Below, piece by piece: positions 33,431-41,853 of a DNA stretch of 50,077 nt. How positions within the stretch are numbered: the first letter of the stretch is position 1; every line of letters begins with the position of its first letter. The stretch is from Prevotella sp. (GTDB lineage Bacteria > Bacteroidota > Bacteroidia > Bacteroidales > Bacteroidaceae). The position numbers and the translations under genes are program-made. The notes beneath the pieces are model-generated. The model made no database searches and had not been told where the DNA came from. It worked only from the letters and a program-made list of their open reading frames with translations. Where the stretch lies: assembly GCA_017623155.1 (NCBI GenBank), contig JAGAPR010000098.1, positions 70,601 through 120,677 of the forward strand, written 5' to 3'.

Positions 33431-35917
33431 TTATTTAATGATAACCTTGCGTGCGTTGGAGCCACGGCGCTCGATATAGAGGCCGGGAGTAAGCTCGGTG
33501 GCGCGTACTTTCATGCCCTGGAGGTTGAAGTACTCGGCGGGGGTGTTGTCATCGCCATCGGCGATAATGTCATCGACGCCTTGGTTGTTGAGTGTGACCT
33601 CGATGGGGTTGGAGTTGGTAGAGCGTTGACCGGTAGAGGTGTTGACGGCAACGACGGTATAAGAGTACTTGGAGATACCGGGGATGGCTTTGACTTGCAT
33701 AGAGGTCTGACCGCCGGTAGAGACATCGTTGTGGTCGGGGTGTATGTATGGGATTGAGCCGACGACAATGACTACGTCATCGATTGCGACGTTACCAAGA
33801 TTTTTGTTATAGATAAACTTGACGGCAACCACCCCGTTGGGTATGTTGGTGATAGATATTGTCTCGCCGGCTTTGTTGTAGTTGTCAACTGTGTATGTGC
33901 CGAGTGTGACGGTTGAGCCTGTATTGGTGGTGCCTTGGACGGTGAGTGTTGAATTGATGGAGTTGTTGCCTTTTATCCAGAATTTTATGGAGTTGACGCT
34001 GGCGTCAAACTCGGGAGATTGGAGGTAAGCACCGTTTTTGGCGAGTTTAAGCGATGGAGCAGCCTGTCCGTAGTTGCCGGTAGTGTTGTATCCATCGGTG
34101 GTGGATGAAGACCAGTTCTGTGGCAGGTTGCATACTTTATCGCTTGAATTTCCTTGGAAATCAGCTGTGTGGGTTTCTGATTTTCCATCGGGGATTGCGG
34201 TTACGGTAAGTCTGTAATCGTCGGCGCCGGTTACAGGTTGCCAAGCGGCGGTAAAGCTGTCTTTGAAGATATCGGTGGCAGTGTTGGCAGTGGGAGGATC
34301 CAGGAGAGCGCCGCCACCCGAGACGTTGAGTGTGATGATGCCGTTGGCCTCGGTGATGTCGGTGAGGGGGCAGTTGATGGCGCGGCCGTTCCAGTCGCTA
34401 AGTTCGGGGTTGGTTTCGGCCGTCAGGTTGGTTACATTGCCTGTACCGGGGAATGGGTATTGGGCCATTACGGTCTTGTTCTGGTTGTTGGCATAGCCTC
34501 CGGCTTCGATGATGTCCACATATTGGTGTGTGGCATCGTTGTTGACAATGTTGCGACGGAAAACGGTGGGGTTGGTGTAGTCGATATGCCATACCAGGAG
34601 GCCGTGACCGGGGACGTATTTGTCCCATCCGCTCTGTTGACGGTTCTCGAGGAGGAAGAATTCGGCTTTGTTCTGGGTGGGGATGAGATATACCTGGTTG
34701 GATTTCTCGATGTGGGAGAGAGATATGGTGAGACCCACGTTTTCCTGAAGGACGATGGGCTCGGTCCAGCCCATGGCGTTGCGCTCGTAGGCCGAGTATA
34801 TGGGAGGAGTGCAACCGTCGTTGTTATAAGGTCCGTAGTCGAGAACGTCCCATGCGCCGGGTGTGAGTTTGGATGCTGAGCCGTTGTAGTCGGTGGTGTA
34901 GAGGTCGGGGAGTCCCATGACGTGGGAGAACTCGTGGATAAAGGTACCGACACCGTCGGGACGACTTTTCTCCCATTCGTTGGTACAGGCATAGTGGTTG
35001 ATTTTGACGCCGTCGACGACAAATGTTTTGCCGGCACCGGCAAGTGACCATGAGTGGGGCCATACCGACTCGTCAGGGCCATAGGAGGCTTCGCCTTGAC
35101 CGGCGTAGAATATAAATATGTTGTCAACCTCGCCGTCGCCGTCCATGTCATATTTTGAGAAGTCAACGGTATCGTCAAGAATATTGACAGCGTCTACAAC
35201 CATGTCTTCGGGGGCGAAGTCGTCACCGTTGGAGTCGTTGCCTCCATAGTAGTCGCGATTGTTGGGGAGGGTGATGGGCCCGAGTACATCAAATGTGGGG
35301 CGGAATTGGTTGTTGGAGCTGAGACGGAAGTATTCGGCGGCACATCCGGTGGCGTTGTATTGGCTGAAGCCGTCTTTGTTGAGCATGTCGGTGAAGTACT
35401 GGCCGGCATCGTAGGCTGTATTAAACTTGACATCTTGGTATTCGACGAGGATTACGAGGCCGCGTACATCGCCTTTTGGGGGGAATGTTGACCCGGTGTG
35501 TCCCATGCCGTTATAGGCACTGGCACGTGTGGCGGGTGCTTTCATTACACCGGCGGGCTCGATGCCGCGTTTTTGTCGGGCTTTAACGTTGAGCTCGGTT
35601 GTGTTAAGCTGGGATATGTTCTGTTTGACGCTTTTGGCGAGGTGGGAGTCGGCGTCAATGTTGGCGCGGACGGTAGTTGCTGTACGTACACCGTTGGCAT
35701 CGACGCGTCCATAGCATAGATAGCCGTTGGCGTCACGGACGAGGATGTCTCCTTGTTCGTTGAGTGTATAGTGGGTAAACTCATCACCAACAACTTTCAC
35801 CTGGATGGTGGTGCCATCGGGCTGGGTGACTGTGCGGAAGCCTTGACGGGCGGGAACGGCCCAGGCGGTGGTAGACATCATGGCGGCTACGGCACCTACT
35901 ATAAGCTTATTGTTCAT
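33431..35917 (-). CDS. secreted M6-family zinc metalloprotease with C-terminal sorting-like domain
   Basis: An 828-residue exported protease. Residues 1-20 are a signal peptide (cleavage AWA-VP). The M6 catalytic domain runs from about 140 to 520. Zinc ligands are in HEFSHVMGLPD (H328, E329, H332, D338), and the DMDGDGEVDNIFIFYAG block just before is typical of immune-inhibitor-A-like enzymes. Residues about 555-790 look like fibronectin- and jelly-roll-type beta domains. The last 65 residues (NLQGMKVRATELTPGLYIER then RKVIIK) resemble a type IX secretion sorting domain. It is monocistronic, with a -7 box and a strong terminator. Its target is unknown, likely host or dietary protein. Confidence 0.9.
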   Translation of the reverse strand: MNNKLIVGAVAAMMSTTAWAVPARQGFRTVTQPDGTTIQVKVVGDEFTHYTLNEQGDILVRDANGYLCYGRVDANGVRTATTVRANIDADSHLAKSVKQNISQLNTTELNVKARQKRGIEPAGVMKAPATRASAYNGMGHTGSTFPPKGDVRGLVILVEYQDVKFNTAYDAGQYFTDMLNKDGFSQYNATGCAAEYFRLSSNNQFRPTFDVLGPITLPNNRDYYGGNDSNGDDFAPEDMVVDAVNILDDTVDFSKYDMDGDGEVDNIFIFYAGQGEASYGPDESVWPHSWSLAGAGKTFVVDGVKINHYACTNEWEKSRPDGVGTFIHEFSHVMGLPDLYTTDYNGSASKLTPGAWDVLDYGPYNNDGCTPPIYSAYERNAMGWTEPIVLQENVGLTISLSHIEKSNQVYLIPTQNKAEFFLLENRQQSGWDKYVPGHGLLVWHIDYTNPTVFRRNIVNNDATHQYVDIIEAGGYANNQNKTVMAQYPFPGTGNVTNLTAETNPELSDWNGRAINCPLTDITEANGIITLNVSGGGALLDPPTANTATDIFKDSFTAAWQPVTGADDYRLTVTAIPDGKSETHTADFQGNSSDKVCNLPQNWSSSTTDGYNTTGNYGQAAPSLKLAKNGAYLQSPEFDASVNSIKFWIKGNNSINSTLTVQGTTNTGSTVTLGTYTVDNYNKAGETISITNIPNGVVAVKFIYNKNLGNVAIDDVVIVVGSIPYIHPDHNDVSTGGQTSMQVKAIPGISKYSYTVVAVNTSTGQRSTNSNPIEVTLNNQGVDDIIADGDDNTPAEYFNLQGMKVRATELTPGLYIERRGSNARKVIIK

Positions 35918-36011
35918 TATGATGAAGGGTTAATGTTGATATTTAGTGTATGATTGGAGGTACTCGTGTCTTTAACAGGCGCTGATGTGGCCTATGTGGC
36001 ATGAGTAACCG

Positions 36012-36019
36012 CAAATATA
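36012..36019 (-). promoter_or_regulatory. -7 box TATATTTG for the M6 metalloprotease
   Basis: Predicted leader about 90 bases. No TTTG at the proper spacing. Confidence 0.5.
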
Positions 36020-36113
36020 CAACTTTTCACTCATTATATGTCACCTAATGTTAGCTTTTTAAGCTAATTTAGCAAATAAAGAATTTAGGAATTGAAAATG
36101 GGGGTGGTCTCTA

Positions 36114-36139
36114 AGAGGTTGTATTTTTAAACAGCCTCT
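36114..36139 (-). terminator. weak hairpin after the DUF4834 gene
   Basis: An 8-pair stem with one mismatch (AGAGGCTG / CAACCTCT) lies four bases past the DUF4834 stop. The loop motif TGTTTAAAAATA also occurs at 17401 and 12917, so this is a recurring 3'-end sequence. No T run follows. Confidence 0.4.
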
Positions 36140-36143
36140 AAAA

Positions 36144-36500
36144 TTACAGGTCTTCCCATTCGACGTCAGTGATGCGTGACTCGCCGGTGGTTGTAGTCTT
36201 AGTGGTGGTGTGGGGTGTTGACCCTTGGCCGGTGTCGGTCGATGACTCGGTTTTGGTCTCGGTTTCGGTAAATTCTTCAAATTCTACATATTCGCCTATC
36301 GAGGGGTCGATTTTCTTGGGCTTGGGTGTGGGTTGTTGCTGCTGTTGCCGGCCGGTGTGGCCTGAGGCTGTGGAGTTCATCTGCTCGAACATACTGCGTA
36401 CGCGACGACGTGCGCGGTGATAGAATATCACAAAGCGGATGATAGGTATGATGATAAAAAATATGAGAAACAGCAGTAGTAGTGTCTCAAAAAATCCCAT
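36144..36500 (-). CDS. DUF4834 family membrane protein
   Basis: A 118-residue protein with one membrane segment at 4-29 (FETLLLLFLIFFIIIPIIRF). A basic stretch (YHRARRRVRSMFEQM) follows, then a polar tail with a QQQQQ run and Thr-rich end finishing DVEWEDL. This matches the Bacteroidota-specific DUF4834 family, of unknown function, commonly placed after pssA. The IDPSIGEYVEFEE block is the conserved soluble motif. Confidence 0.8.
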   Translation of the reverse strand: MGFFETLLLLFLIFFIIIPIIRFVIFYHRARRRVRSMFEQMNSTASGHTGRQQQQQPTPKPKKIDPSIGEYVEFEEFTETETKTESSTDTGQGSTPHTTTKTTTTGESRITDVEWEDL

Positions 36501-36562
36501 TCTTGTATTTTAGTTGGTAAATGTTGATGGCTGTATTGTAATGATAGTGGTAGTGGGGCTGT

Positions 36563-37270
36563 TCAAGCGTTGCGGTGAGGGTCGCGGGTAAGCATTGACA
36601 GCAGCAGGTAGAACGCGATGGTCCATAGAAGTCCGCTGAGGCCATATAGGATGACAAAGCTGATGGCAGCGAGAATAATAACATAGCGGCGGAAGTTTTC
36701 GCGCAGGTCTAAGTTTTTAAATTTCAGCGAGAACATAGGTATGCGGGAGACCATGGCCAAGGAGATGATGACCAGGAGGATTGCCATGATGAGCGGTTGG
36801 GGGTAGGTATAGGAATTAATCCATCCGGCCATGCCGATCCAGAATATGGCGGCGGCGGGTATGGGTAGGCCACGGAAGGTTGTCATGCCGGCATCCATGA
36901 CGTTGAAGCGGGCGAGTCTAAGGGCTCCGCACACGGGGATGAACAGTGCCAGGTAGTTGACCCAGCAGTTGGGGCAGTGGGATTGCATGATGTTGTACAT
37001 CATTAGTCCGGGTGCCACGCCAAAGGATACGAGGTCACTCAGTGAGTCGAGCTCTTTGCCGATATCGCTGTAGGCTTTGAGCAAGCGTGCTACGGCTCCG
37101 TCAAGGAAGTCAAATATGGCAGCGGCGCCAATAAATATACAGCACCATTCCCACCCCATGAGTTGTCCGACGGGTTCGAGACCATGGAACGCCATGATGA
37201 TGGCGATGCATCCCGAGAGAAGATTGAGACAGGTGATGGTGTTGGGAATATTGGAGGTGATGGATTTCAT
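36563..37270 (-). CDS. pssA: CDP-diacylglycerol-serine O-phosphatidyltransferase
   Basis: Makes phosphatidylserine from CDP-diacylglycerol and serine in the inner membrane. The 235 residues hold the CDP-alcohol phosphotransferase motif with D57 G58, A61 R62, G71, D75 and D79 all present (DFLDGAVARLLKAYSDIGKE). About six to seven membrane segments are visible. It overlaps psd by four bases, so substrate and next enzyme are translated together, giving phosphatidylethanolamine. Confidence 0.95.
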   Translation of the reverse strand: MKSITSNIPNTITCLNLLSGCIAIIMAFHGLEPVGQLMGWEWCCIFIGAAAIFDFLDGAVARLLKAYSDIGKELDSLSDLVSFGVAPGLMMYNIMQSHCPNCWVNYLALFIPVCGALRLARFNVMDAGMTTFRGLPIPAAAIFWIGMAGWINSYTYPQPLIMAILLVIISLAMVSRIPMFSLKFKNLDLRENFRRYVIILAAISFVILYGLSGLLWTIAFYLLLSMLTRDPHRNA

Positions 37271-37956
37271 AGTGAGGATTGCTTAATTTCGGGGTGTAAA
37301 AGGCCCACCTGGGTGACGCCACCGATGGTTTTGTCTCCGATGTTTACATATATGTCGGTGCCTAAGGGGAGGTAAAGGTCGACGCGTGAGCCAAATTTGA
37401 TAAATCCCATGTGGTCTTCAATCGATGCTTCGACGCCCGGTGTGGCATAGGTGACGATGCGGCGTGCGACGGCACCTGCTATCTGGCGCATGAGTATGCG
37501 CTGTCCGTGCTTGGTGACAATCTCGACTGTCGAGCGCTCGTTTTCGGTTGATGATTTGGGCAGGTAGGCGGCCATGAAGCGGCCTTTATGGTGCTTTACC
37601 AATGTGACTTCGCCATCTACCGGAAACCAGTTGGCGTGAACATTGACGATGCTCATGAATACTGACAGCTGTATGCAGCGGCATTTGAGCACCTCGGGTT
37701 CATATACCTCCTCGATGGCTACCACTTTACCATCGACCGATGATACCACGGCGTTGATGGGGTCGCCACGGAAACGTCGGCGCGGACTGCGGAAAAAGTT
37801 GACTACCAGCAGGTATAGGACTCCCCATATTGCTGTTGACACGATGGCAATGCTTATCGGGGGCACCCACAGCCATAGTGGCACATTGATTGCCGCCACT
37901 AATAGTAGCAGCGCTATAAGGATATTGGTGCCTTCGTGATGTATTTTAACTCGCAT
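37267..37956 (-). CDS. psd: phosphatidylserine decarboxylase proenzyme
   Basis: Converts phosphatidylserine to phosphatidylethanolamine. The 229 residues are the short, soluble-type Psd. The self-cleavage site is G189-S190 in FIKFGSRVDLYLP, where the serine becomes the pyruvoyl group. HANWFPVDGEV and YLPKSSTENER are the other family blocks. Two N-terminal hydrophobic stretches (about 11-53) attach it to the membrane. It is the first gene of psd-pssA-DUF4834, with a strong promoter. Confidence 0.95.
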   Translation of the reverse strand: MRVKIHHEGTNILIALLLLVAAINVPLWLWVPPISIAIVSTAIWGVLYLLVVNFFRSPRRRFRGDPINAVVSSVDGKVVAIEEVYEPEVLKCRCIQLSVFMSIVNVHANWFPVDGEVTLVKHHKGRFMAAYLPKSSTENERSTVEIVTKHGQRILMRQIAGAVARRIVTYATPGVEASIEDHMGFIKFGSRVDLYLPLGTDIYVNIGDKTIGGVTQVGLLHPEIKQSSL

Positions 37957-38042
37957 GCAAGGTCAAGGTTGTTAGGGCGTGGAGATGGATTGATTGCTCC
38001 ACATATATTGTTATATCCGTAAGTAGCCGGGTGTTCAATATG

Positions 38043-38074
38043 CAAAGGTAGGTTATTCCTGTCAAATATCCAAA
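38043..38074 (-). promoter_or_regulatory. promoter of psd-pssA-DUF4834 (TTTG-N20-TACCTTTG)
   Basis: TTTG (38074-38071) and TACCTTTG (38050-38043) are 20 bases apart on the minus strand. Predicted leader about 83 bases. Confidence 0.8.
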
Positions 38075-38131
38075 AAAACTTTAAATCATAGGTTATGGGG
38101 TGTGAGGAAATCGTGTGAGGAAATTAGGCGG

Positions 38132-38161
38132 GACTTGCCCCGGAATAAACCGGGGCAAGTC
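38132..38161 (-). terminator. terminator after the alkaline phosphatase gene
   Basis: A perfect 12-pair GC-rich stem GACTTGCCCCGG / CCGGGGCAAGTC around AATAAA lies six bases past the stop. The trailing T stretch is short. Confidence 0.75.
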
Positions 38162-38167
38162 GAGGTG

Positions 38168-39610
38168 TCAGGGGTGTTGTATGGTGAGCTCGCGAAGGAT
38201 GGGGGCGATGTCGGTGTTGTCGTGCAGGCCGTTGAAGCGCTGAGAGCCGGCGCCGATGGCAAACAGAGGCACGGGGTTGCCGGTATGGGAGGTGGTAGTA
38301 AAGCCCAGGGATATGGCGTTGTTCACAAGGTTGAAGACATCGACCGCAAAGGCGTTGAACGAGGCATAGAGGGTCTTTTGGTCCGAGGATTGCAATTGGA
38401 TGAAGGTTTGGTCAAATTTATCTTTGAGGGTTTGTTCCTGTTGTTCGGTTACGGGGATGTGGGTGAACAGTCCGAGTCGGTCGGTGAGGTACTCTTTCAT
38501 GTCTTCCCATGTATATGTGCGTCGGCTCTTGAGCAGGCTTTTGCAGTATTCGCTGAATTCTTCTTTTGAAATGCGCTGGTAGTCGACCAAGGGGAAGTTG
38601 GCTTTGTATCCGTGCCGGCCGGCGCCGACGCTCATTCCGCCGGTGTCGTGGTCGGCGGTGACGATGATGAGTGTCTCTTGGGGGTGGGCCCGGTAGAAGT
38701 TGTAGGCAACCTTGATGGCTTCGTCAAAGTTGATAATCTCCTTGATTGAAGCCGGGCCGTCGTTACCATGGAGCGCGTGGTCGATATTGCCGCCCTCGAC
38801 CATCATGAAGAAGCGCTCGGGGGTGTTGCGCTCGAGATGTTTGAGACATGCCTCGGTCATGAGTGGCAGTGTGAGGTTGTCGGGTATAGAGTCGATGGTG
38901 TAGCCGATGTTCCAGGGATAACAGCCATCGGGACCCAGTAGAATTATTTTTTTATCCGAGACGATAGAAACAGAGTCGGCACCGTCACGTCCGCGCAGTA
39001 TGCGCACCTCGTTGTCGGCTATTACCTGTAACAGGTCGGTGTCTTTGCCGTTCTTGTCCTTGTATCCGCGGAAGTCGGCTCCGGCGATGAAGTCATAGCC
39101 CGATGTGGCAGCCTGGCGACCTATCTCATAGTACATCGATCGGTTAGGGACATGGGCGTAGAAAGCGCCGGGTGTAGCATCATCGGGTGCTACTGAGGTG
39201 ACGATACCTACGCCCCAACCTGAGTCTTTAAGTTGGCGTGCGATAGAGTTGACCGGGATGGTGTCGGCGTTCATGCCGAGCATGCCGTTGCGGGTCTTGG
39301 AGCCGGTAGAGAGAGCGGTGCCGGCAGCTGCCGAGTCGGTGATGGGGGTTGATGCTGAGTAAGTGGTGAGTATCGAGCCAACGGGGAAGGTGGACATGGT
39401 GAGTTGTTCACTGTTATTGTGGGTGAGCCTGAGGTAGTCGAGTGCTCCCATCACAGGACCCATGCCCATGCCATCGCCTATGAAGTAGAAGATGTATTTG
39501 GGCTCAGGCATTATGGCGCGTATTTTTTTGGGTGCGGCCTCGGGTGCGGCCATGGCGGGTGTGATGGCGATGGTGGCCGCGATTGAGAGTGTCAGGATGT
39601 GCTTTATCAT
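38168..39610 (-). CDS. alkaline phosphatase
   Basis: A 480-residue periplasmic phosphomonoesterase. I chose the ATG at 39610 because it begins a signal peptide (cleavage near AMA-AP); the frame up to 39742 overlaps the GH3 gene. IGDGMGMG (44-51) holds the metal aspartate, and S93 in TDSAAAGTAL is the nucleophile. MMVEGGNIDHALHGND and IVTADHDTGGM give the remaining zinc ligands. Both metal sites appear complete. It is 29 bases after the GH3 gene, and probably supplies phosphate from organic esters. Confidence 0.93.
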   Translation of the reverse strand: MIKHILTLSIAATIAITPAMAAPEAAPKKIRAIMPEPKYIFYFIGDGMGMGPVMGALDYLRLTHNNSEQLTMSTFPVGSILTTYSASTPITDSAAAGTALSTGSKTRNGMLGMNADTIPVNSIARQLKDSGWGVGIVTSVAPDDATPGAFYAHVPNRSMYYEIGRQAATSGYDFIAGADFRGYKDKNGKDTDLLQVIADNEVRILRGRDGADSVSIVSDKKIILLGPDGCYPWNIGYTIDSIPDNLTLPLMTEACLKHLERNTPERFFMMVEGGNIDHALHGNDGPASIKEIINFDEAIKVAYNFYRAHPQETLIIVTADHDTGGMSVGAGRHGYKANFPLVDYQRISKEEFSEYCKSLLKSRRTYTWEDMKEYLTDRLGLFTHIPVTEQQEQTLKDKFDQTFIQLQSSDQKTLYASFNAFAVDVFNLVNNAISLGFTTTSHTGNPVPLFAIGAGSQRFNGLHDNTDIAPILRELTIQHP

Positions 39611-39639
39611 GTTTTTTGGAGACTTATATTTGTTGGGTA

Positions 39640-41160
39640 TTATTGGTTGTTCATTGAGAGCATCGGGTCTATGAATCGTCGGTCGTTGGCGAGGCGGGGT
39701 ACTTTGCGTTGACCGCCGAGCTTGCCTGTCGAGGCGAGCCAAAGGTCAAACAGACCATTTTGGGCCGGGGTGATAGAAAGTCGGTCGAGGAATATGGAGT
39801 GGGAACGTTTGGCTTGGTAGTCGGAGTTGAGTGCCTGTAGCGCCATGTCGAGGCTCTCGGCAAAGGCTTCGGTATCTTGAGGTGGGGTAGTCCATTCGAT
39901 GAGCCATTGGTGGTGGCCATGGCGTCGGTCATCGGCAAATACTGGAGCCACTGTGTAGTTGGCGACCTGGCAGTGGTGTTTATCACAGGCCTCGGTTAAG
40001 GCCCGGTCGGTATTCCATACCATTACTTCTTCTCCAAAGGCGTTGATGTAGTGGCGTGTGCGACCGGCGATTGCTATTCTCAGCGGGTCGTTGGAGATGA
40101 CTTTGACTGTATCGCCTATGCGATATCGCCACAGGCCGTTGGGGGCTGTGATAATCAATTCATAGGTGTGTCCGGGCTCTACTTTCCATGCCGGTAGTGT
40201 CTCAACGTCAGGGTTGTCGGCCTGGCCGAGTGGGGCAAATTCATAGAATACGCCGCGGTCGAGTAACAATAGCATTGACCCGGGGTCCCGCAGGTCCTGG
40301 GCGGCAAAAAATCCTTCTGAGGCATTGTATGTCTCGATGTAGCGCATCTTGGAGGTGTCGGTGATGGCGGCATATTGGGAGCGGTAGGGATCCATGGATA
40401 TGCCTCCATGAAAAAAGACTTCGAGGTTGGGCCACACTTGATGGATGTTGTCGGCGCCGGCACGGCGGATGACTTCCTTGAGGATGGTGAGAAACCATGA
40501 TGGCACGCCCGAGATGTTGGTTATATTGGCGTTGATTGAGGCATTGACCAGTGCCGGAACTTTGACTTGCCAGTCTTCGATGAGGGCTGTGGTCTTGTCG
40601 GGGATGCGCACGAGGTTTACCAATGGGTTGATGGCGTCGATGAGGTTGGCCGAGAGGTCGCCGACTTTTACTCCGGGCTTCAGGTCGAGGTTGTTGGCAA
40701 AGGATCCGCCGAGGATAAAGCCCTTGCCGCCGAACATACGGCTGTCGGGGTACATGTCGAGATAGAAGGCTACGGCGTCGGTAGCGCCCGGGTAGTGGTT
40801 GATTTTCAGTGAGTCGTCTGTCACGGGGATGAATTTGGAGCGGCCGTCGGATGTGCCCGATGACTGGGCAAACCGACGTGTCACCCCCGGCCACAGGATG
40901 TCTCTCTCTCCGGCTACCATGTCCATGACGTCGTGTCGTATGTCGGAGTATGAGCGCGTGGCAATCATGCCTTTAAATGCCTCAAAATCGTCGGTCGGCT
41001 TCAGCGATGATTGATGGCCGAAGCGGGTCTTGGCTCCACGCGAGGTAAGGTATTTCAATACGTGGCGTTGAATATTCTCGATACCGTCACCGCGCCAACT
41101 GAGTGATTGACGTACATGGCGTGTCATGAAAAGCCGGGCCAGGGGTGTCAGGTTTATCAT
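39640..41160 (-). CDS. GH3-family acyl-adenylating protein
   Basis: The 506 residues belong to the GH3 family, whose plant members conjugate amino acids to hormones through acyl-adenylates. The bacterial role is unknown. Visible blocks are FAQSSGTSDGRSKFIPVTDD (nucleotide-binding motif 1), YNASEGFFAAQD (motif 2) and YELIITAPNGLWRYRIGDTV (motif 3). The INAFGEEVMVWNTDRALTEA block is also present. All three ATP motifs are intact, so it is likely an active ligase. It overlaps the 41157-41678 gene by four bases, suggesting paired function. Confidence 0.88.
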   Translation of the reverse strand: MINLTPLARLFMTRHVRQSLSWRGDGIENIQRHVLKYLTSRGAKTRFGHQSSLKPTDDFEAFKGMIATRSYSDIRHDVMDMVAGERDILWPGVTRRFAQSSGTSDGRSKFIPVTDDSLKINHYPGATDAVAFYLDMYPDSRMFGGKGFILGGSFANNLDLKPGVKVGDLSANLIDAINPLVNLVRIPDKTTALIEDWQVKVPALVNASINANITNISGVPSWFLTILKEVIRRAGADNIHQVWPNLEVFFHGGISMDPYRSQYAAITDTSKMRYIETYNASEGFFAAQDLRDPGSMLLLLDRGVFYEFAPLGQADNPDVETLPAWKVEPGHTYELIITAPNGLWRYRIGDTVKVISNDPLRIAIAGRTRHYINAFGEEVMVWNTDRALTEACDKHHCQVANYTVAPVFADDRRHGHHQWLIEWTTPPQDTEAFAESLDMALQALNSDYQAKRSHSIFLDRLSITPAQNGLFDLWLASTGKLGGQRKVPRLANDRRFIDPMLSMNNQ

Positions 41161-41678
41161 CTCAGTCTGTTTAGGAGGTCAGATATTTCGGTCCCTGACA
41201 AGTGGCGATTTCTGACGAGGTTGTCGGCTATCGAGCGTGTCACGGTGGCTACTGTCGAGTGGGTGAACAGTTGGTCGAGGAAGTTGTATGTCTTGGCATA
41301 AATGCTTTCTACCTCGTCCTCGTCGAGTTCACACATCTGTCGGCCACGGCTGTAACACAGTTGTTTGAGAGTGTGGGCGCGCGATGAGTCGATGGCGCGC
41401 GATTGGCCTATATAGGCACGTGACATTGCGTTGGCCAAGAGCATGGCTGAAGTCAGTTCGTATAGTTTGAGTTGGGAGTGCCAGACGATTTTGGCCGATA
41501 TGCGTGGGCTGTTGATGATATAAAATTCGGGAGCCAACTCGACGCCTTCGCCGAGGTCGTTGTCGAGGGACAGGGCCGTGACATAGTGTTCGCCGTCATA
41601 GGCATACATGGCGATTGCCATGCCTGAAAGACCTATGGCACGGTCGGTTTCGTCTTGATATTTAAGAGTATTTTTCAC
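41157..41678 (-). CDS. conserved-looking protein of unknown function, coupled to the GH3 gene
   Basis: A 173-residue soluble protein that I do not recognise. The first half is beta-like (GMAIAMYAYDGEHYVTALSL); the second half is helical (YELTSAMLLANAMSRAYIGQ onward) and ends NRHLSGTEISDLLNRLR. There are two cysteines and no signal peptide. The four-base overlap with the GH3 gene implies translational coupling and a shared pathway. Confidence 0.6.
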   Translation of the reverse strand: MKNTLKYQDETDRAIGLSGMAIAMYAYDGEHYVTALSLDNDLGEGVELAPEFYIINSPRISAKIVWHSQLKLYELTSAMLLANAMSRAYIGQSRAIDSSRAHTLKQLCYSRGRQMCELDEDEVESIYAKTYNFLDQLFTHSTVATVTRSIADNLVRNRHLSGTEISDLLNRLR

Positions 41679-41707
41679 TGTCTAAAGGCTTGTTGTTGGG
41701 GTTATTG

Positions 41708-41835
41708 GACCGGTCGGGCCAAGTCGCGCCGGTCAGGCCGGTTATTATTCCGGTGTGTCAAGGGTTTTTGTTGGAGATTATTACATAGTTCCGAGCAACT
41801 TAGCGTCGCTGTCGGGCGACGTATCAGTTGCTCGG
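41708..41835. other. cluster of stem-loops between the FKBP gene and the 41157-41678 gene
   Basis: Three foldable units: GACCGG/CCGGTC (41708-41734), CCGG/CCGG at about 41737-41753, and a two-tier hairpin at 41791-41835. The last has an outer 10-pair stem CCGAGCAACT / AGTTGCTCGG and an inner CGTCGC/GCGACG (41804-41821). It starts 18 bases past the FKBP stop, so termination or mRNA 3'-end protection is likely. T runs are absent. Confidence 0.6.
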
Positions 41836-41853
41836 GTATGTGGGGTAGTGATG

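Noticed and set aside
34238-35178. Long frames on both strands inside the M6 metalloprotease gene (213 and 236 residues)
   Set aside because: They are shadows of an 828-residue gene with intact zinc motif and domain order; their translations are low-complexity.
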